From: Nocardiopsis gilva YIM 90087
GTDB taxonomy: Bacteria; Actinomycetota; Actinomycetes; Streptosporangiales; Streptosporangiaceae
Assembly (NCBI RefSeq): GCF_002263495.1
Contig: NZ_CP022753.1
Coordinates: 930,001 to 994,000 of the forward strand
DNA length: 64,000 bases
Reading direction: 5' to 3'
Position numbers and translations under genes: made by a program
Notes under the pieces: model-generated
Databases searched by the model: none
Seen by the model: only the letters and a program-made list of their open reading frames with translations
Told to the model about the DNA's origin: nothing
Part shown: one piece after another, positions 1 through 7,946 of the stretch
Layout: each line of letters opens with the position of its first letter
Position numbering within the stretch: position 1 is the stretch's first letter

Positions 1-1691
1 TCACGCTGGCCATCCAGTTGGGCCTGCTGCTGCGTTCCCGCGGGGTGGCGCTGGCTTCCTACCTGTCCATGGTCGTGGCCGCAGCACTGTGGTCACCGCT
101 AATCTTCGCCGTGCAGCTGGCTGTCATGACCGCCTTCGGCTGGACCAGCCACGACGACGAATCGTCAGTATGGGTGGCAGGCCCGACAGAGGAGGTACTC
201 AAGCTCGCCCCCCTGGCCGCGGTGCTGATATTCGCCCGCAACCGCGCCGCCCGCTTCGGCATTGCCGACCACATCCTGCTGGGTGCGGCCTGCGGGGCGG
301 GTTTCGGACTGGCCGAGAACGTCTCCCGCGGCCTGGGCGGGTCGGGCGGCCCCAGCCTGTTGAGCGTCCTCACCACCATGGAGGACGGTGTCGGCCACAC
401 CTACTCCCTGTTCACCCTCTTCCCCGGTTGGACCTCCGACACCAGCATCGAAAGTTCCGGGCACGCAGTGTGGACCGCGCTGTTAGCCGGCGGTATCGGG
501 ATTGCCCGACGCTACGGACGCGTGCTGTGGTCCCCACTGGTGCTGGCACTGTTGGGCTGGGTGTGCCTGGACCACATGGCGTGGAACGAGCAGGCCGGCC
601 TGCTCAGCGCCGGGCTCCTGCCCGAGCCAGCACAGACGCTGCACGCGTGGCTGGGGTCGGGGTTCGCTGCCCGCCCCGCACTGCTCGCCATGATTCTGCT
701 GGCGGTCTGGCTCGACTATCGCACCCTGGCCAAGGTCCATCAGGGGCTGCCCCCGATCCCGGGAAAGATCGGTACGGGAAGCGGCCCGCCTCCGGCGTTC
801 GTCCTGGCGATCCTCACTGAGCTCGGCCTGCAGTGGCGAATGCTGCGGCGGGCGCCGTTGATGTATCCCCAGGCGACGGCCTTTGTCCGCGCACGCCGCG
901 AGCTGGGGTACGGACTTCACCGCGCCGCAGGACATCCCCGGCGCGACGCCCCGCCGCTCCGGCTGATGTGGCAGACCGGCGCCCGTCTGCACAACGCAGT
1001 CGCCATCGGGGTGGCGCTGATTATCACGGGCGCGGCTGTGCTGGCGGTCATGCAGGGCGATCCCGTGGCAGCGCACGCCTTCCTGGCCCCGCAACTGGAA
1101 AGCCTGGCCGACTGGTGGAACGGGCTCAGCCCTGGAGGGCAGTTCCTGGTCACCGCCGGTGGTGTCGCCGGGTTGATGCTCATCCCCGGCGTGGGCTTCA
1201 TGGCCGCGGTCGGAGCCGCCACGACTGCTACCGGTGTTGCGGCCAGTGGGCGTGACATCGCCCGTGCCATTCGTGACAAGGCCCCTGGAGCCCTTGCTGC
1301 GCACCTGGCGATCGCCGTCTTCGTGGGGCGGCTCCGGCCCGCCACAGTAGTCAAAGTCAACGGCCGGTGGCCGATCAACTCCCAATGGGCCGGAAAGGAG
1401 TATCGTGACTTCCGGCGATACCCCCAGGAGCTCTATGAAAAGTACGGCCCCGTACGGTTTACAGATAGAGGATATCCTGACTTCAGTCCGAACGCGCGGT
1501 TCACAGTTGATGTGCCGACAACCGGAAAGCGGTCCACAGATTTCAGGCTTGCCAATCAGGCGGCGGGACTTCCGGCAACTCCGAAGGGGTGGACATGGCA
1601 TCACGTCGAGGACGGCCGAACCATGCACTTGATTCCCTACGAACTGCATGACGCGGTTAAGCATAGCGGTGGTATAGCGAACAGCAGATGA
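1..1691 (+). CDS. PrsW-family intramembrane protease fused to C-terminal WHH nuclease toxin (5' partial)
   Basis: The frame is open from the window edge (codons in frame from base 3), so the true start lies upstream; a TTG at 18 is only a formal start. Counting from that TTG, the multi-pass membrane region carries the PrsW catalytic signatures: EExxK at 58-62 (PTEEVLK), FGLAEN at 96-101, a lone His at 149 and HxxxN at 186-190. More hydrophobic segments lie around 325-345, 375-410 and 425-440. The last ~110 residues are soluble and end in GWTWHH (W527, H528, H529) followed by LHDAVKHSGG, the hallmark of the HNH/EndoVII 'WHH' polymorphic toxin nucleases. PrsW is a site-2-type membrane metalloprotease; that it frees or exports its own nuclease tail is inference. 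The tail and next gene are less GC-rich than their neighbours, suggesting module exchange. A SUKH immunity gene follows at once, supporting the toxin reading. Confidence 0.85.
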   Translation, partial: TLAIQLGLLLRSRGVALASYLSMVVAAALWSPLIFAVQLAVMTAFGWTSHDDESSVWVAGPTEEVLKLAPLAAVLIFARNRAARFGIADHILLGAACGAGFGLAENVSRGLGGSGGPSLLSVLTTMEDGVGHTYSLFTLFPGWTSDTSIESSGHAVWTALLAGGIGIARRYGRVLWSPLVLALLGWVCLDHMAWNEQAGLLSAGLLPEPAQTLHAWLGSGFAARPALLAMILLAVWLDYRTLAKVHQGLPPIPGKIGTGSGPPPAFVLAILTELGLQWRMLRRAPLMYPQATAFVRARRELGYGLHRAAGHPRRDAPPLRLMWQTGARLHNAVAIGVALIITGAAVLAVMQGDPVAAHAFLAPQLESLADWWNGLSPGGQFLVTAGGVAGLMLIPGVGFMAAVGAATTATGVAASGRDIARAIRDKAPGALAAHLAIAVFVGRLRPATVVKVNGRWPINSQWAGKEYRDFRRYPQELYEKYGPVRFTDRGYPDFSPNARFTVDVPTTGKRSTDFRLANQAAGLPATPKGWTWHHVEDGRTMHLIPYELHDAVKHSGGIANSR

Positions 1692-1698
1692 GTTGCAA

Positions 1699-2148
1699 AT
1701 GAGCATCGGATTCATAGAGGTATTTCCACCAGCAACTGCCGACCAGATCATCGGCCTAGAACAGCATGTCGGTAGTCCAATCCCGCCGGCATTCCGTGCG
1801 TTCCTCGGGGCGAACAACGGTGGGCAACCGTATCCCAATTACCTGAGAACCAACCACGATGTCAGTGTCCACCTGTTCCTTGGGATCGGCCACAAGTGGG
1901 AGCCCTACTTCGATATCTACCGCTACCTGCGCGTCTACTCGGACCGCGTGATTCCCAGGTTTCTTCCCGTTGCCACGGACGAGGGTGGCAACCTCCTCTA
2001 CCTGTCCTGTAATGACAGCGACTATGGTCACGTCTACTTCTGGGACCACGAGCTCGAAGCCGAAGACGACGCGCCGCCTACGACGGAGAACATTACCTTC
2101 GTTGCCCCCGATTTCCGGGTCTTCTTCGATAACCTCCAACCGCGGTGA
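1699..2148 (+). CDS. SUKH (SMI1/KNR4) family immunity protein
   Basis: A 149-residue protein starting at the ATG 7 bases after the toxin stop; a TTG at 1693 is a weaker in-frame alternative. It has the SUKH layout: an N-terminal helix with IPPAFRAFLGANNGG, a middle LFLGIG/IPRFLPVATDEGGNLLYL strand pair, an acidic YGHVYFWDHELE segment and a closing FVAPDFRVFFDNL. SUKH proteins are the commonest immunity proteins of bacterial polymorphic toxins, usually binding nuclease toxins. Its position directly behind the WHH nuclease and the tiny gap argue that it neutralises that toxin and is translationally coupled to it. No strong ribosome binding site is visible, which fits coupling. Its partner specificity cannot be proved from sequence. 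Confidence 0.9.
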   Translation: MSIGFIEVFPPATADQIIGLEQHVGSPIPPAFRAFLGANNGGQPYPNYLRTNHDVSVHLFLGIGHKWEPYFDIYRYLRVYSDRVIPRFLPVATDEGGNLLYLSCNDSDYGHVYFWDHELEAEDDAPPTTENITFVAPDFRVFFDNLQPR

Positions 2149-2316
2149 CCCCTGGTGCTCCGCTTGTACGTCCGTTTTTTCGTGATTCACGAACTGCTTG
2201 TCTGCGGTGATGGCACCGCAGAGCCTGTGCTTGGCGGGGCGGGCGCGTCCCGTGTCGGTCGTTCCGATGTTCCCGGGGGAGCACAGCACTGGGGCCGCAG
2301 CACTGGGGAGCACAGC

Positions 2317-2353
2317 ACTGAGGGCGGAGGGGCCGTGCCCCTCCGCCCTCAGT
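2317..2353. terminator. Bidirectional hairpin between immunity gene and pstB
   Basis: A perfect 17-bp stem (2317-2333 with 2337-2353) closes on a 3-base loop. It sits between the convergent ends of the immunity gene (+) and pstB (-). There is no clear T-run, as is common for GC-rich actinobacterial terminators. Just before it the motif CAGCACTG recurs three times in 45 bases. Confidence 0.75.
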
Positions 2354-2383
2354 GCCGTCCTCGACGCCTCGTCGAACCGCCGG

Positions 2384-3163
2384 TTACCCGAAGCGGCCGG
2401 TGATGTAGTTCTCGGTCTCCTTCTTCTCCGGCTTGGTGAAGATCTTGTTGGTCTCGTCCATCTCGATCAGCTTGCCGGGCTTGCCGGTGCCGGCAAGGTT
2501 GAAGAAGGCCGTCTGGTCGCTGACGCGGGCCGCCTGCTGCATGTTGTGGGTGACGATGACGATCGTGAAGTTCTCCTTGAGCTTGGAGATCAGGTCCTCG
2601 ATCGCCAGGGTCGAGATCGGGTCGAGCGCGGAACACGGCTCGTCCATGAGCAGCACCGCCGGTTCGACGGCGATGGCGCGGGCGATGCAGAGGCGCTGCT
2701 GCTGGCCGCCCGACAGGCCCGCTCCAGGGCGGTTCAGCCGGTCCTTGACCTCGTCCCACAGGTTGGCGCCGCGCAGGGAGCTCTCGACGAGGTCGTCGGC
2801 GACGCTCTTGCTCAGCCGGTTGTTGTTCAGCTTCGCGCCCGCGATGACGTTGTCGTAGATCGACATGGTGGGGAACGGGTTGGGTCGCTGGAAGACCATG
2901 CCGATCTCCCGGCGGACCGCCACCGGGTCCACATCGGGGCCGTAGATGTCCAGGTCGTCGAGCATGACCTTGCCCTCGGCCCGGGCGCCCGGGGTCACCT
3001 CGTGCATGCGGTTGAGGGTGCGCAGGAAGGTCGACTTGCCGCAGCCGGAGGAGCCGATGAAGGCGGTCACCGAGCGGGGCTCGATGGTCATCGACACGTC
3101 CTCGACGGCGAGGAAGTCGCCGTAGTAGACGTGCAGTCCGGAGACGTCAATTCTCTTGGCCAC
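2384..3163 (-). CDS. pstB: Phosphate ABC transporter ATP-binding protein PstB
   Basis: This 259-residue ATPase energises high-affinity phosphate import through PstC/PstA at the inner face of the membrane. Visible motifs are Walker [10 protein letters not shown] near residue 37, the Q-loop in [11 protein letters not shown], the ABC signature LSGGQQQR, Walker B VLLMDEP with D-loop SALDP, and the switch His in [16 protein letters not shown] and the closing NYITGRFG are typical of PstB. The start is a GTG with GAGGA six bases upstream. It is the last gene of pstSCAB, 81 bases after pstA, and ends at a strong bidirectional hairpin. The length is normal for the family. Confidence 0.97.
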   Translation of the reverse strand: MAKRIDVSGLHVYYGDFLAVEDVSMTIEPRSVTAFIGSSGCGKSTFLRTLNRMHEVTPGARAEGKVMLDDLDIYGPDVDPVAVRREIGMVFQRPNPFPTMSIYDNVIAGAKLNNNRLSKSVADDLVESSLRGANLWDEVKDRLNRPGAGLSGGQQQRLCIARAIAVEPAVLLMDEPCSALDPISTLAIEDLISKLKENFTIVIVTHNMQQAARVSDQTAFFNLAGTGKPGKLIEMDETNKIFTKPEKKETENYITGRFG

Positions 3164-3244
3164 TGGAAGTCCTCAGGTCAGTCAGTGTGAAGCTTTGGGT
3201 CGATGGGTCGACTGCGGTCAATGGGTCGAATCGTCGGTCGGCGG

Positions 3245-4339
3245 TCATCGCCCGAGCTTCGGGGCGAAGAAGCGCGAGATCAACCGGGCGCCGAGGAAGA
3301 GCAGCATCACGATCAGGATCAGCGTGAGCGCCGCCGCCCACGCTCTGGCGTAGGCCGCGTCGGTCCCCATGCGGACCTGCTGGTAGATGAAGACCGGAAG
3401 ACTCATCATCTGCCCGTTGAAGAGGTTCCAGCTGATCTTGTCGGCGGCGATCCCCGCGGTGAGCACCAGCGGAGCCGTCTCCCCGATAACGCGCGCGAGC
3501 GCCAGCATGATTCCCGTGGTCAGCCCGGCGATGGCGGTCGGCAGCACGACCTTGACGATGGTCAGCCACTTGGGCACGCCCAGGGCGTAGGACGCCTCCC
3601 GCAGCTCGTTGGGCACCAGCTTCAGCATCTCCTCGCTGGACCGCACCACCACCGGGATCATCAGCACCGACAGCGCGATCGCACCGGCCGCGCCGTTGGT
3701 CTTGCCGGGGCCGAAGAGCATCATCCACAGCGCCACCACGAACAGGCCCGCGACGATCGACGGGATGCCCGTCATCACGTCCACGAAGAACGTGATGGCC
3801 TGCTTGAGGCGGCCGCGTCCGTACTCCACGAGGTAGATCGCCGTCATCAGGCCGACCGGGATCGAGATCAGCGCCGCGAAGCCGGTGATCGCGATGGTGC
3901 CGACGATCGCGTGGTAGACACCGCCCGCCTCCATGCTCGGCAGCACGCCGTTCATCGAGACGGTGAGGAAGTAGCCGTCGAACCGGTCCATGCCGTTGAC
4001 CAGCACGGTGAACAGCAGCGAGAGCAGCGGGACGATCGCCACCGCGAAGCAGCAGTAGACGACCCCGGTGACCAGCCGGTCCTTGGCCTTGCGCCAGTTC
4101 TCGACGATGGTCGACGCGGTTCCGATGAGCACGAGGTAGCCGACGGCGAGGAGCACCGCGAAGGAGGCCGGGTGGAACGCGTTCAGCGCGAACTGCGAAC
4201 CGCCGACCACGATCGCCACACCGGCGAGCAGCGCCGGAGGAAAGTAGCGCGGCAGCGTCCCGGTCGTCAGCGCGGGCCGCTTCAGCTGCGGGCCCTTGCC
4301 AGCGGCGCCGGGGGAGGGGGCGTTGCTCGTGGTGGTCAT
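3245..4339 (-). CDS. pstA: Phosphate ABC transporter permease PstA
   Basis: A 364-residue membrane permease subunit. After a Ser/Gly-rich cytoplasmic start there are two early hydrophobic segments, then the core of six membrane segments carrying the ABC permease coupling loop (around ELREASYALGVPKWLTIVKVVLP), where the EAA motif contacts PstB. The start codon abuts the pstC stop exactly (TAAATG), and the upstream strand shows no Shine-Dalgarno sequence, so translation is probably coupled to pstC. It is longer than the E. coli protein because of the N-terminal extension with extra membrane segments, common in actinobacteria. Function is secure from context and motif. Confidence 0.96.
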   Translation of the reverse strand: MTTTSNAPSPGAAGKGPQLKRPALTTGTLPRYFPPALLAGVAIVVGGSQFALNAFHPASFAVLLAVGYLVLIGTASTIVENWRKAKDRLVTGVVYCCFAVAIVPLLSLLFTVLVNGMDRFDGYFLTVSMNGVLPSMEAGGVYHAIVGTIAITGFAALISIPVGLMTAIYLVEYGRGRLKQAITFFVDVMTGIPSIVAGLFVVALWMMLFGPGKTNGAAGAIALSVLMIPVVVRSSEEMLKLVPNELREASYALGVPKWLTIVKVVLPTAIAGLTTGIMLALARVIGETAPLVLTAGIAADKISWNLFNGQMMSLPVFIYQQVRMGTDAAYARAWAAALTLILIVMLLFLGARLISRFFAPKLGR

Positions 4340-5308
4340 TTAGGAGAACTCCTTGCGCCGCGCGACGATGAAGCGTGCACCCATGTTGACGGCCAGCGTG
4401 ATCGCGAAGAGCACCAGACCGGCCGCGATCAGCGCGGACACACCGTAGCCGGTGGCCTCCGGGTACTGCAGCGCGATGTGCGCCGCGATGGTCTGGTTGC
4501 CGCTCTGCAGCAGGAACGGCGAGATGACCAGGGCGGGCGAGAGGATCATCGCCACGGCCATGGTCTCGCCGAGCGCGCGGCCCAGGCCGAGCATGGCACC
4601 ACCGATGATGCCGGGGCGGCCGTAGGGCAGCACCGCCATGCGGATCATCTCCCAGCGGGTGCCGCCCAGCGCCAGCGCCGCCTCCCGGTGGGCCTGCGGC
4701 ACCTGGTGGAAGACGTCCCGGGACATCGCGGTGATGATCGGCAGGATCATCACCGCCAGCACGATCCCGGCGCTGAGCATCGTCCGCCCGGTGGTCGAGA
4801 CCGGCCCCTCGAACAGCGGGATCCAGCCCAGGTACTGCTCCATCAGCTTGTAGACGGGCTGCAGCTGGAAGACCAGGTAGCCGACGCCCCACAGGCCGTA
4901 GACGACGCTGGGGATGGCCGCCAGCAGGTCCACGACGTAGCCGAGGACCGCGGCGATGCGGCGCGGCGCGTAGTAGACGATGAACAGCGCGATGCCGATG
5001 GCGAGCGGCGTCGCGATTACCAGCGCGATCGCAGCGGCGAGCACGGTGCCGAAGGCCAGGGCCGCCACACCGAAGGCGGGGTCGGTGCGGGTGCTCGCGT
5101 CCCACTCGGTGGTGGTGAAGAAGTTGGCGGTGTTGGCCAGTAGCGAGTCCCAAGACTGGAAGAGCAGGAAGGCCGCGACCCCCGCGAGGATCAGCAGGAT
5201 CAGGAGCCCTGACCCGCGTGCGGTGTTGGCGAATACGACATCGCCGACACGCCGTTTGCCCTTGGGCGGCGGGGCCGCCGCGGACGTGTCCGCGTCCGTG
5301 GTGGTCAT
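4340..5308 (-). CDS. pstC: Phosphate ABC transporter permease PstC
   Basis: A 322-residue permease that pairs with PstA to form the phosphate channel. One N-terminal membrane segment (about 32-50) is followed by a periplasmic stretch and five further segments. The permease coupling loop is HREAALALGGTRWEMIRMAVLP, and LLAAIPSVVYGLWG matches the conserved PstC/PstA membrane signature. The ATG has GGAG seven bases upstream. The stop codon touches the pstA start. It lies 262 bases after pstS; that gap holds a long hairpin which may lower pstCAB expression relative to the binding protein. Confidence 0.97.
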   Translation of the reverse strand: MTTTDADTSAAAPPPKGKRRVGDVVFANTARGSGLLILLILAGVAAFLLFQSWDSLLANTANFFTTTEWDASTRTDPAFGVAALAFGTVLAAAIALVIATPLAIGIALFIVYYAPRRIAAVLGYVVDLLAAIPSVVYGLWGVGYLVFQLQPVYKLMEQYLGWIPLFEGPVSTTGRTMLSAGIVLAVMILPIITAMSRDVFHQVPQAHREAALALGGTRWEMIRMAVLPYGRPGIIGGAMLGLGRALGETMAVAMILSPALVISPFLLQSGNQTIAAHIALQYPEATGYGVSALIAAGLVLFAITLAVNMGARFIVARRKEFS

Positions 5309-5510
5309 GTGAGACTCCGGTCGAGATTCGTCACGGTCGTGGTCGCGGTCGCCCCTCCGGAGACCGATCCCGTTCCGTGTTGTCCTGACGTGGGCTGACA
5401 GGGCCCGTTATATTGTGCGGCTTTCGCGTAGGCGTTTCGACCACGCCGTGCCGCCGCCGGCACGGAAGGCGCGTTGCGGCCAGGAGCGGCCGGCCGCAAA
5501 ACGCCGTGAA

Positions 5511-5546
5511 GGGCAGGGCCCGCACCCGTTGGTGTGGACCCCGCCC
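5511..5546 (-). terminator. Hairpin between pstS and pstC
   Basis: On the minus strand a GC-rich arm (GGGCGGGGTCC) pairs with GGGCCCTGCCC, with one G-U pair, and an inner CACC/GGTG pair closes an AACG loop; one A-C mismatch interrupts the stem. No T-run follows. It may be a partial terminator or a 3'-end stabiliser giving excess pstS mRNA. Confidence 0.5.
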
Positions 5547-5570
5547 TCGCGGAGGTTAGCGGCGAGCAGC

Positions 5571-6683
5571 TCAGGCGCTCGCGCCGATCTTGTCGATGGT
5601 GGCCTGGAGCTTGTCCCGCGTCTCGGAGGAGATCGGAGCGGAACCGGTCTCATCGGAGGAGGCCTGCTGGCCCGCCTCGCTGACGACGTAGGACAGGAAG
5701 GACTTCACCAGCTCGGCGTTCTTCTTGTCCTCGTACTCCATGCAGGCGATCTCGTAGCTGACCAGCACGATCGGGTAGGCCGAGGACTCCTTGGTGAGGT
5801 AGTCGAGCTCGATGGCGTGGTCGTTCTCGGTGTTGCCCTCGCGCTCGGGGGAGGCGTCCACGATCGCGGCCGCGGCCTCGGGGCTGTAGGCGACGAATCC
5901 GTCGCCGACGCCCACCGAGGCGGTGCCCAGACCGCCGACGTGGGAGGCGTCCACGTAGCCGATGGTGCCCTGGCCGCCCTGGATGGCGGAGACCACACCG
6001 GAGGAGCCCTGGGCGGCTTCGGCCGGCTTGATGGGCCAGTTGCCGTCAGCCTCGTGCGGCCAGGCGTCCCCGGCGGCCTCGGCCAGGTAGGCGGTGAAGT
6101 TCTCGGTGGTGCCGGACTCGTCGGAGCGGTTCACCGGAACGATCTTGGTGTCCGGGAGCTCGACGTCGGGGTTGTCCGCGGCGATCTTCTCGTCGTTCCA
6201 CTTGGTGATCTTCTGGTTGAAGATGTCACCGATCACCTCGGGCTTGAGGTTGAGGGAGTCGATGCCGTCGAGGTTGAACGCGACGGCGATGGGGGAGATG
6301 TAGGCGGGGAGGTTGACGACCTCGGAGCCCTTGCAGCGCTCGGTGGCCTGCTCGGTCTCCTTCTTGTCGAGGGCGGCGTCGGAGCCGGCGAAGGTCACGG
6401 CCCCGTCGATGAACTGCGAGCGGCCCGCGCCTGAGCCCACGGCGTCGTAGTTGATGGTGGTGTCACCGCACGCGCCCTCGTAGGCGGCCGTCCACGCGGC
6501 CACGGCGTTCTCCTGGGCGCTGGACCCGGCGCCACTGAGCGTGCCGCCGCCGTCGACGCAGTCGACGTTGCGGGCGTCGGCCGCGTGCTTGGGGTCGACG
6601 GCCTGGTCACTGCCACAAGCCGAAAGTGCGAGGGAACCGGCGAGGGCGAGCCCCGCGAACTGACCGTACTTGGAGAGCTTCAC
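5571..6683 (-). CDS. pstS: Phosphate-binding lipoprotein PstS
   Basis: A secreted lipoprotein that captures phosphate and delivers it to PstCAB. I choose the GTG at 6683 (370 residues) because it gives a compact signal peptide (KLSKYGQFAGLALAGSLALSAC) ending in a lipobox with Cys23; an ATG at 6716 is an in-frame alternative. The mature protein shows the PBP hallmarks GAGSSAQ, the AGSDAAL loop, VNRSDESGTTENF (phosphate-contacting S-D-E-S-G-T-T) and GSSGV. It is the first gene of pstSCAB. A multi-unit PHO box lies 84-127 bases upstream, so strong induction on phosphate starvation is expected. Confidence 0.96.
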   Translation of the reverse strand: MKLSKYGQFAGLALAGSLALSACGSDQAVDPKHAADARNVDCVDGGGTLSGAGSSAQENAVAAWTAAYEGACGDTTINYDAVGSGAGRSQFIDGAVTFAGSDAALDKKETEQATERCKGSEVVNLPAYISPIAVAFNLDGIDSLNLKPEVIGDIFNQKITKWNDEKIAADNPDVELPDTKIVPVNRSDESGTTENFTAYLAEAAGDAWPHEADGNWPIKPAEAAQGSSGVVSAIQGGQGTIGYVDASHVGGLGTASVGVGDGFVAYSPEAAAAIVDASPEREGNTENDHAIELDYLTKESSAYPIVLVSYEIACMEYEDKKNAELVKSFLSYVVSEAGQQASSDETGSAPISSETRDKLQATIDKIGASA

Positions 6684-6766
6684 AGCTCCGGTGTCCTTCC
6701 TGTGGACCTTCGTCATGGCTGGACAGGCCCCATCCGAAGGGTCCCGCCGACTGTGAAGGTAGGCAG

Positions 6767-6810
6767 GCCAGGTGACCAGCCATTCCAGGGAGGGTGAACG
6801 GAGAGTGAAC
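6767..6810 (-). promoter_or_regulatory. PHO box upstream of pstS
   Basis: On the minus strand two adjacent 11-base units, GTTCACTCTCC (6810-6800) and GTTCACCCTCC (6799-6789), are followed by a degenerate unit (6788-6778) and GGTCACCTGGC (6777-6767), all in 11-base phase. This matches the actinobacterial PhoP/RegX3 direct-repeat unit G(G/T)TCAYYY. A further lone GTTCACC lies near 6885. The expected effect is activation of pstS by the RegX3-type regulator encoded at 55674-56369. Confidence 0.85.
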
Positions 6811-6974
6811 GCGGGCGTCACCTCGGCAGAAGAAGAGGCAATAAAGCGATGGATGTACGGTTAATCACCCTGATTTTACCTAGGTGAACCCGTATTGACC
6901 TGCGAAGATAACGGGCGATCCCGGGGTGGTGACGAAGCGTTTCGCGTGGTATCGGTTCGGCAACGCGGGCGTGA

Positions 6975-7946
6975 TCAGGGGGCCGCGTACATCACGTCGG
7001 CGTCCCACAGCGTGAACCCGAGCGACTCGTACAGCCGCACCGCCGCCCGGTTCTCCTCGTCCACATACAGCAGCACCCACGGCAGGCCCCGGTCGCGCAG
7101 ATAGCGCAGTCCGACGAGGGTGAGTGCGCGGCCGAGGCCGGTGCCCTGCCAGGCCGGGTCGATCCCCACCACGTAGACCTCGCCCACCGGCTCGCCATCG
7201 GTCAGCCCGGCGCCGTCGGCGTGGGTCTTGGTCCAGTGGAACCCGGCGATGGCGCCGGTGGCGGTCTCCTCGGCGACGAAGAAGCCCTCCGGGTCGAACC
7301 ACTCCTCGGCCTCCCGCTGCCGGAGGTCGTCGAGGGTGACACCGCCCTGCTCGGGGTGGTCGGCGAACGCGGCGGCGTTGGCCTTCAGCCACGCCGGTTC
7401 ATCGGTGCCGGCCTGGAACGTGCGGATGACCACCCGCTCGGCCACCTCATCGGACAGCACCGGCTCCGGCAGGACCTGCTCGGACGGTTCGGGGGTCTCG
7501 CCGCCGCGCAGCCGCAGCCGCATCTTCAGCAGCCCTCGCACCTGCTCCCAGCCGAACGAGCGTGCCAGCGCCACCGCGCCCTCCAGCCGTCCATGAGCCC
7601 AGACGCGCAGGCCGTCCGGCCCGGCGTCCTCGACCAGGGAGCGCAGCAGGGTTGATCCGTGCCCGCGGCGGCGCCACTTGGGCAGGACGACGACCTCGGC
7701 GGAGTCCGGCTCGCCGGGCGTCCGCTCCGCGAAGGCGAAACCGGCCAGCGACGCCGGGCGGCTCCCGGTCTCCTCGAAGATCAGGTGGAAGCGCGTGGTG
7801 CCCGCCTCCGCGCCGTGGCGCACACGCAGCAGCGTCTGCTCGGCCAGCGGAGCGACCCCGTCGTGTTCCTGGGCCGCCTCGGCCAGGGCGATCACCGCCT
7901 CGGCCTCGTCGGTCTCCAGCTGCCCGGTGATGTCCACAAAGCTCAT
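6975..7946 (-). CDS. mshD: Mycothiol synthase MshD
   Basis: A 323-residue protein with two tandem GNAT acetyltransferase domains. It performs the last step of mycothiol synthesis, acetylating the cysteine amine of Cys-GlcN-Ins with acetyl-CoA. Acetyl-CoA-binding loops are visible as PKWRRRGHGSTLL in the N-terminal domain and DPAWQGTGLGRALT in the C-terminal domain; NRAAVRLYESLGF is the usual GNAT end. Length and the N-terminus (MSFVDI) match the family. It lies upstream of pstS on the same strand, an arrangement seen in other actinomycetes. MshA is also encoded in this window (43379-44752). Confidence 0.94.
   Translation of the reverse strand: MSFVDITGQLETDEAEAVIALAEAAQEHDGVAPLAEQTLLRVRHGAEAGTTRFHLIFEETGSRPASLAGFAFAERTPGEPDSAEVVVLPKWRRRGHGSTLLRSLVEDAGPDGLRVWAHGRLEGAVALARSFGWEQVRGLLKMRLRLRGGETPEPSEQVLPEPVLSDEVAERVVIRTFQAGTDEPAWLKANAAAFADHPEQGGVTLDDLRQREAEEWFDPEGFFVAEETATGAIAGFHWTKTHADGAGLTDGEPVGEVYVVGIDPAWQGTGLGRALTLVGLRYLRDRGLPWVLLYVDEENRAAVRLYESLGFTLWDADVMYAAP

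Noticed and set aside
3147-5153. 668-codon minus-strand frame covering pstA and pstC
   Set aside because: It lies in a different frame of the same strand and translates to Arg/Ala/Gly-rich sequence; pstA and pstC motifs are in the other frames.
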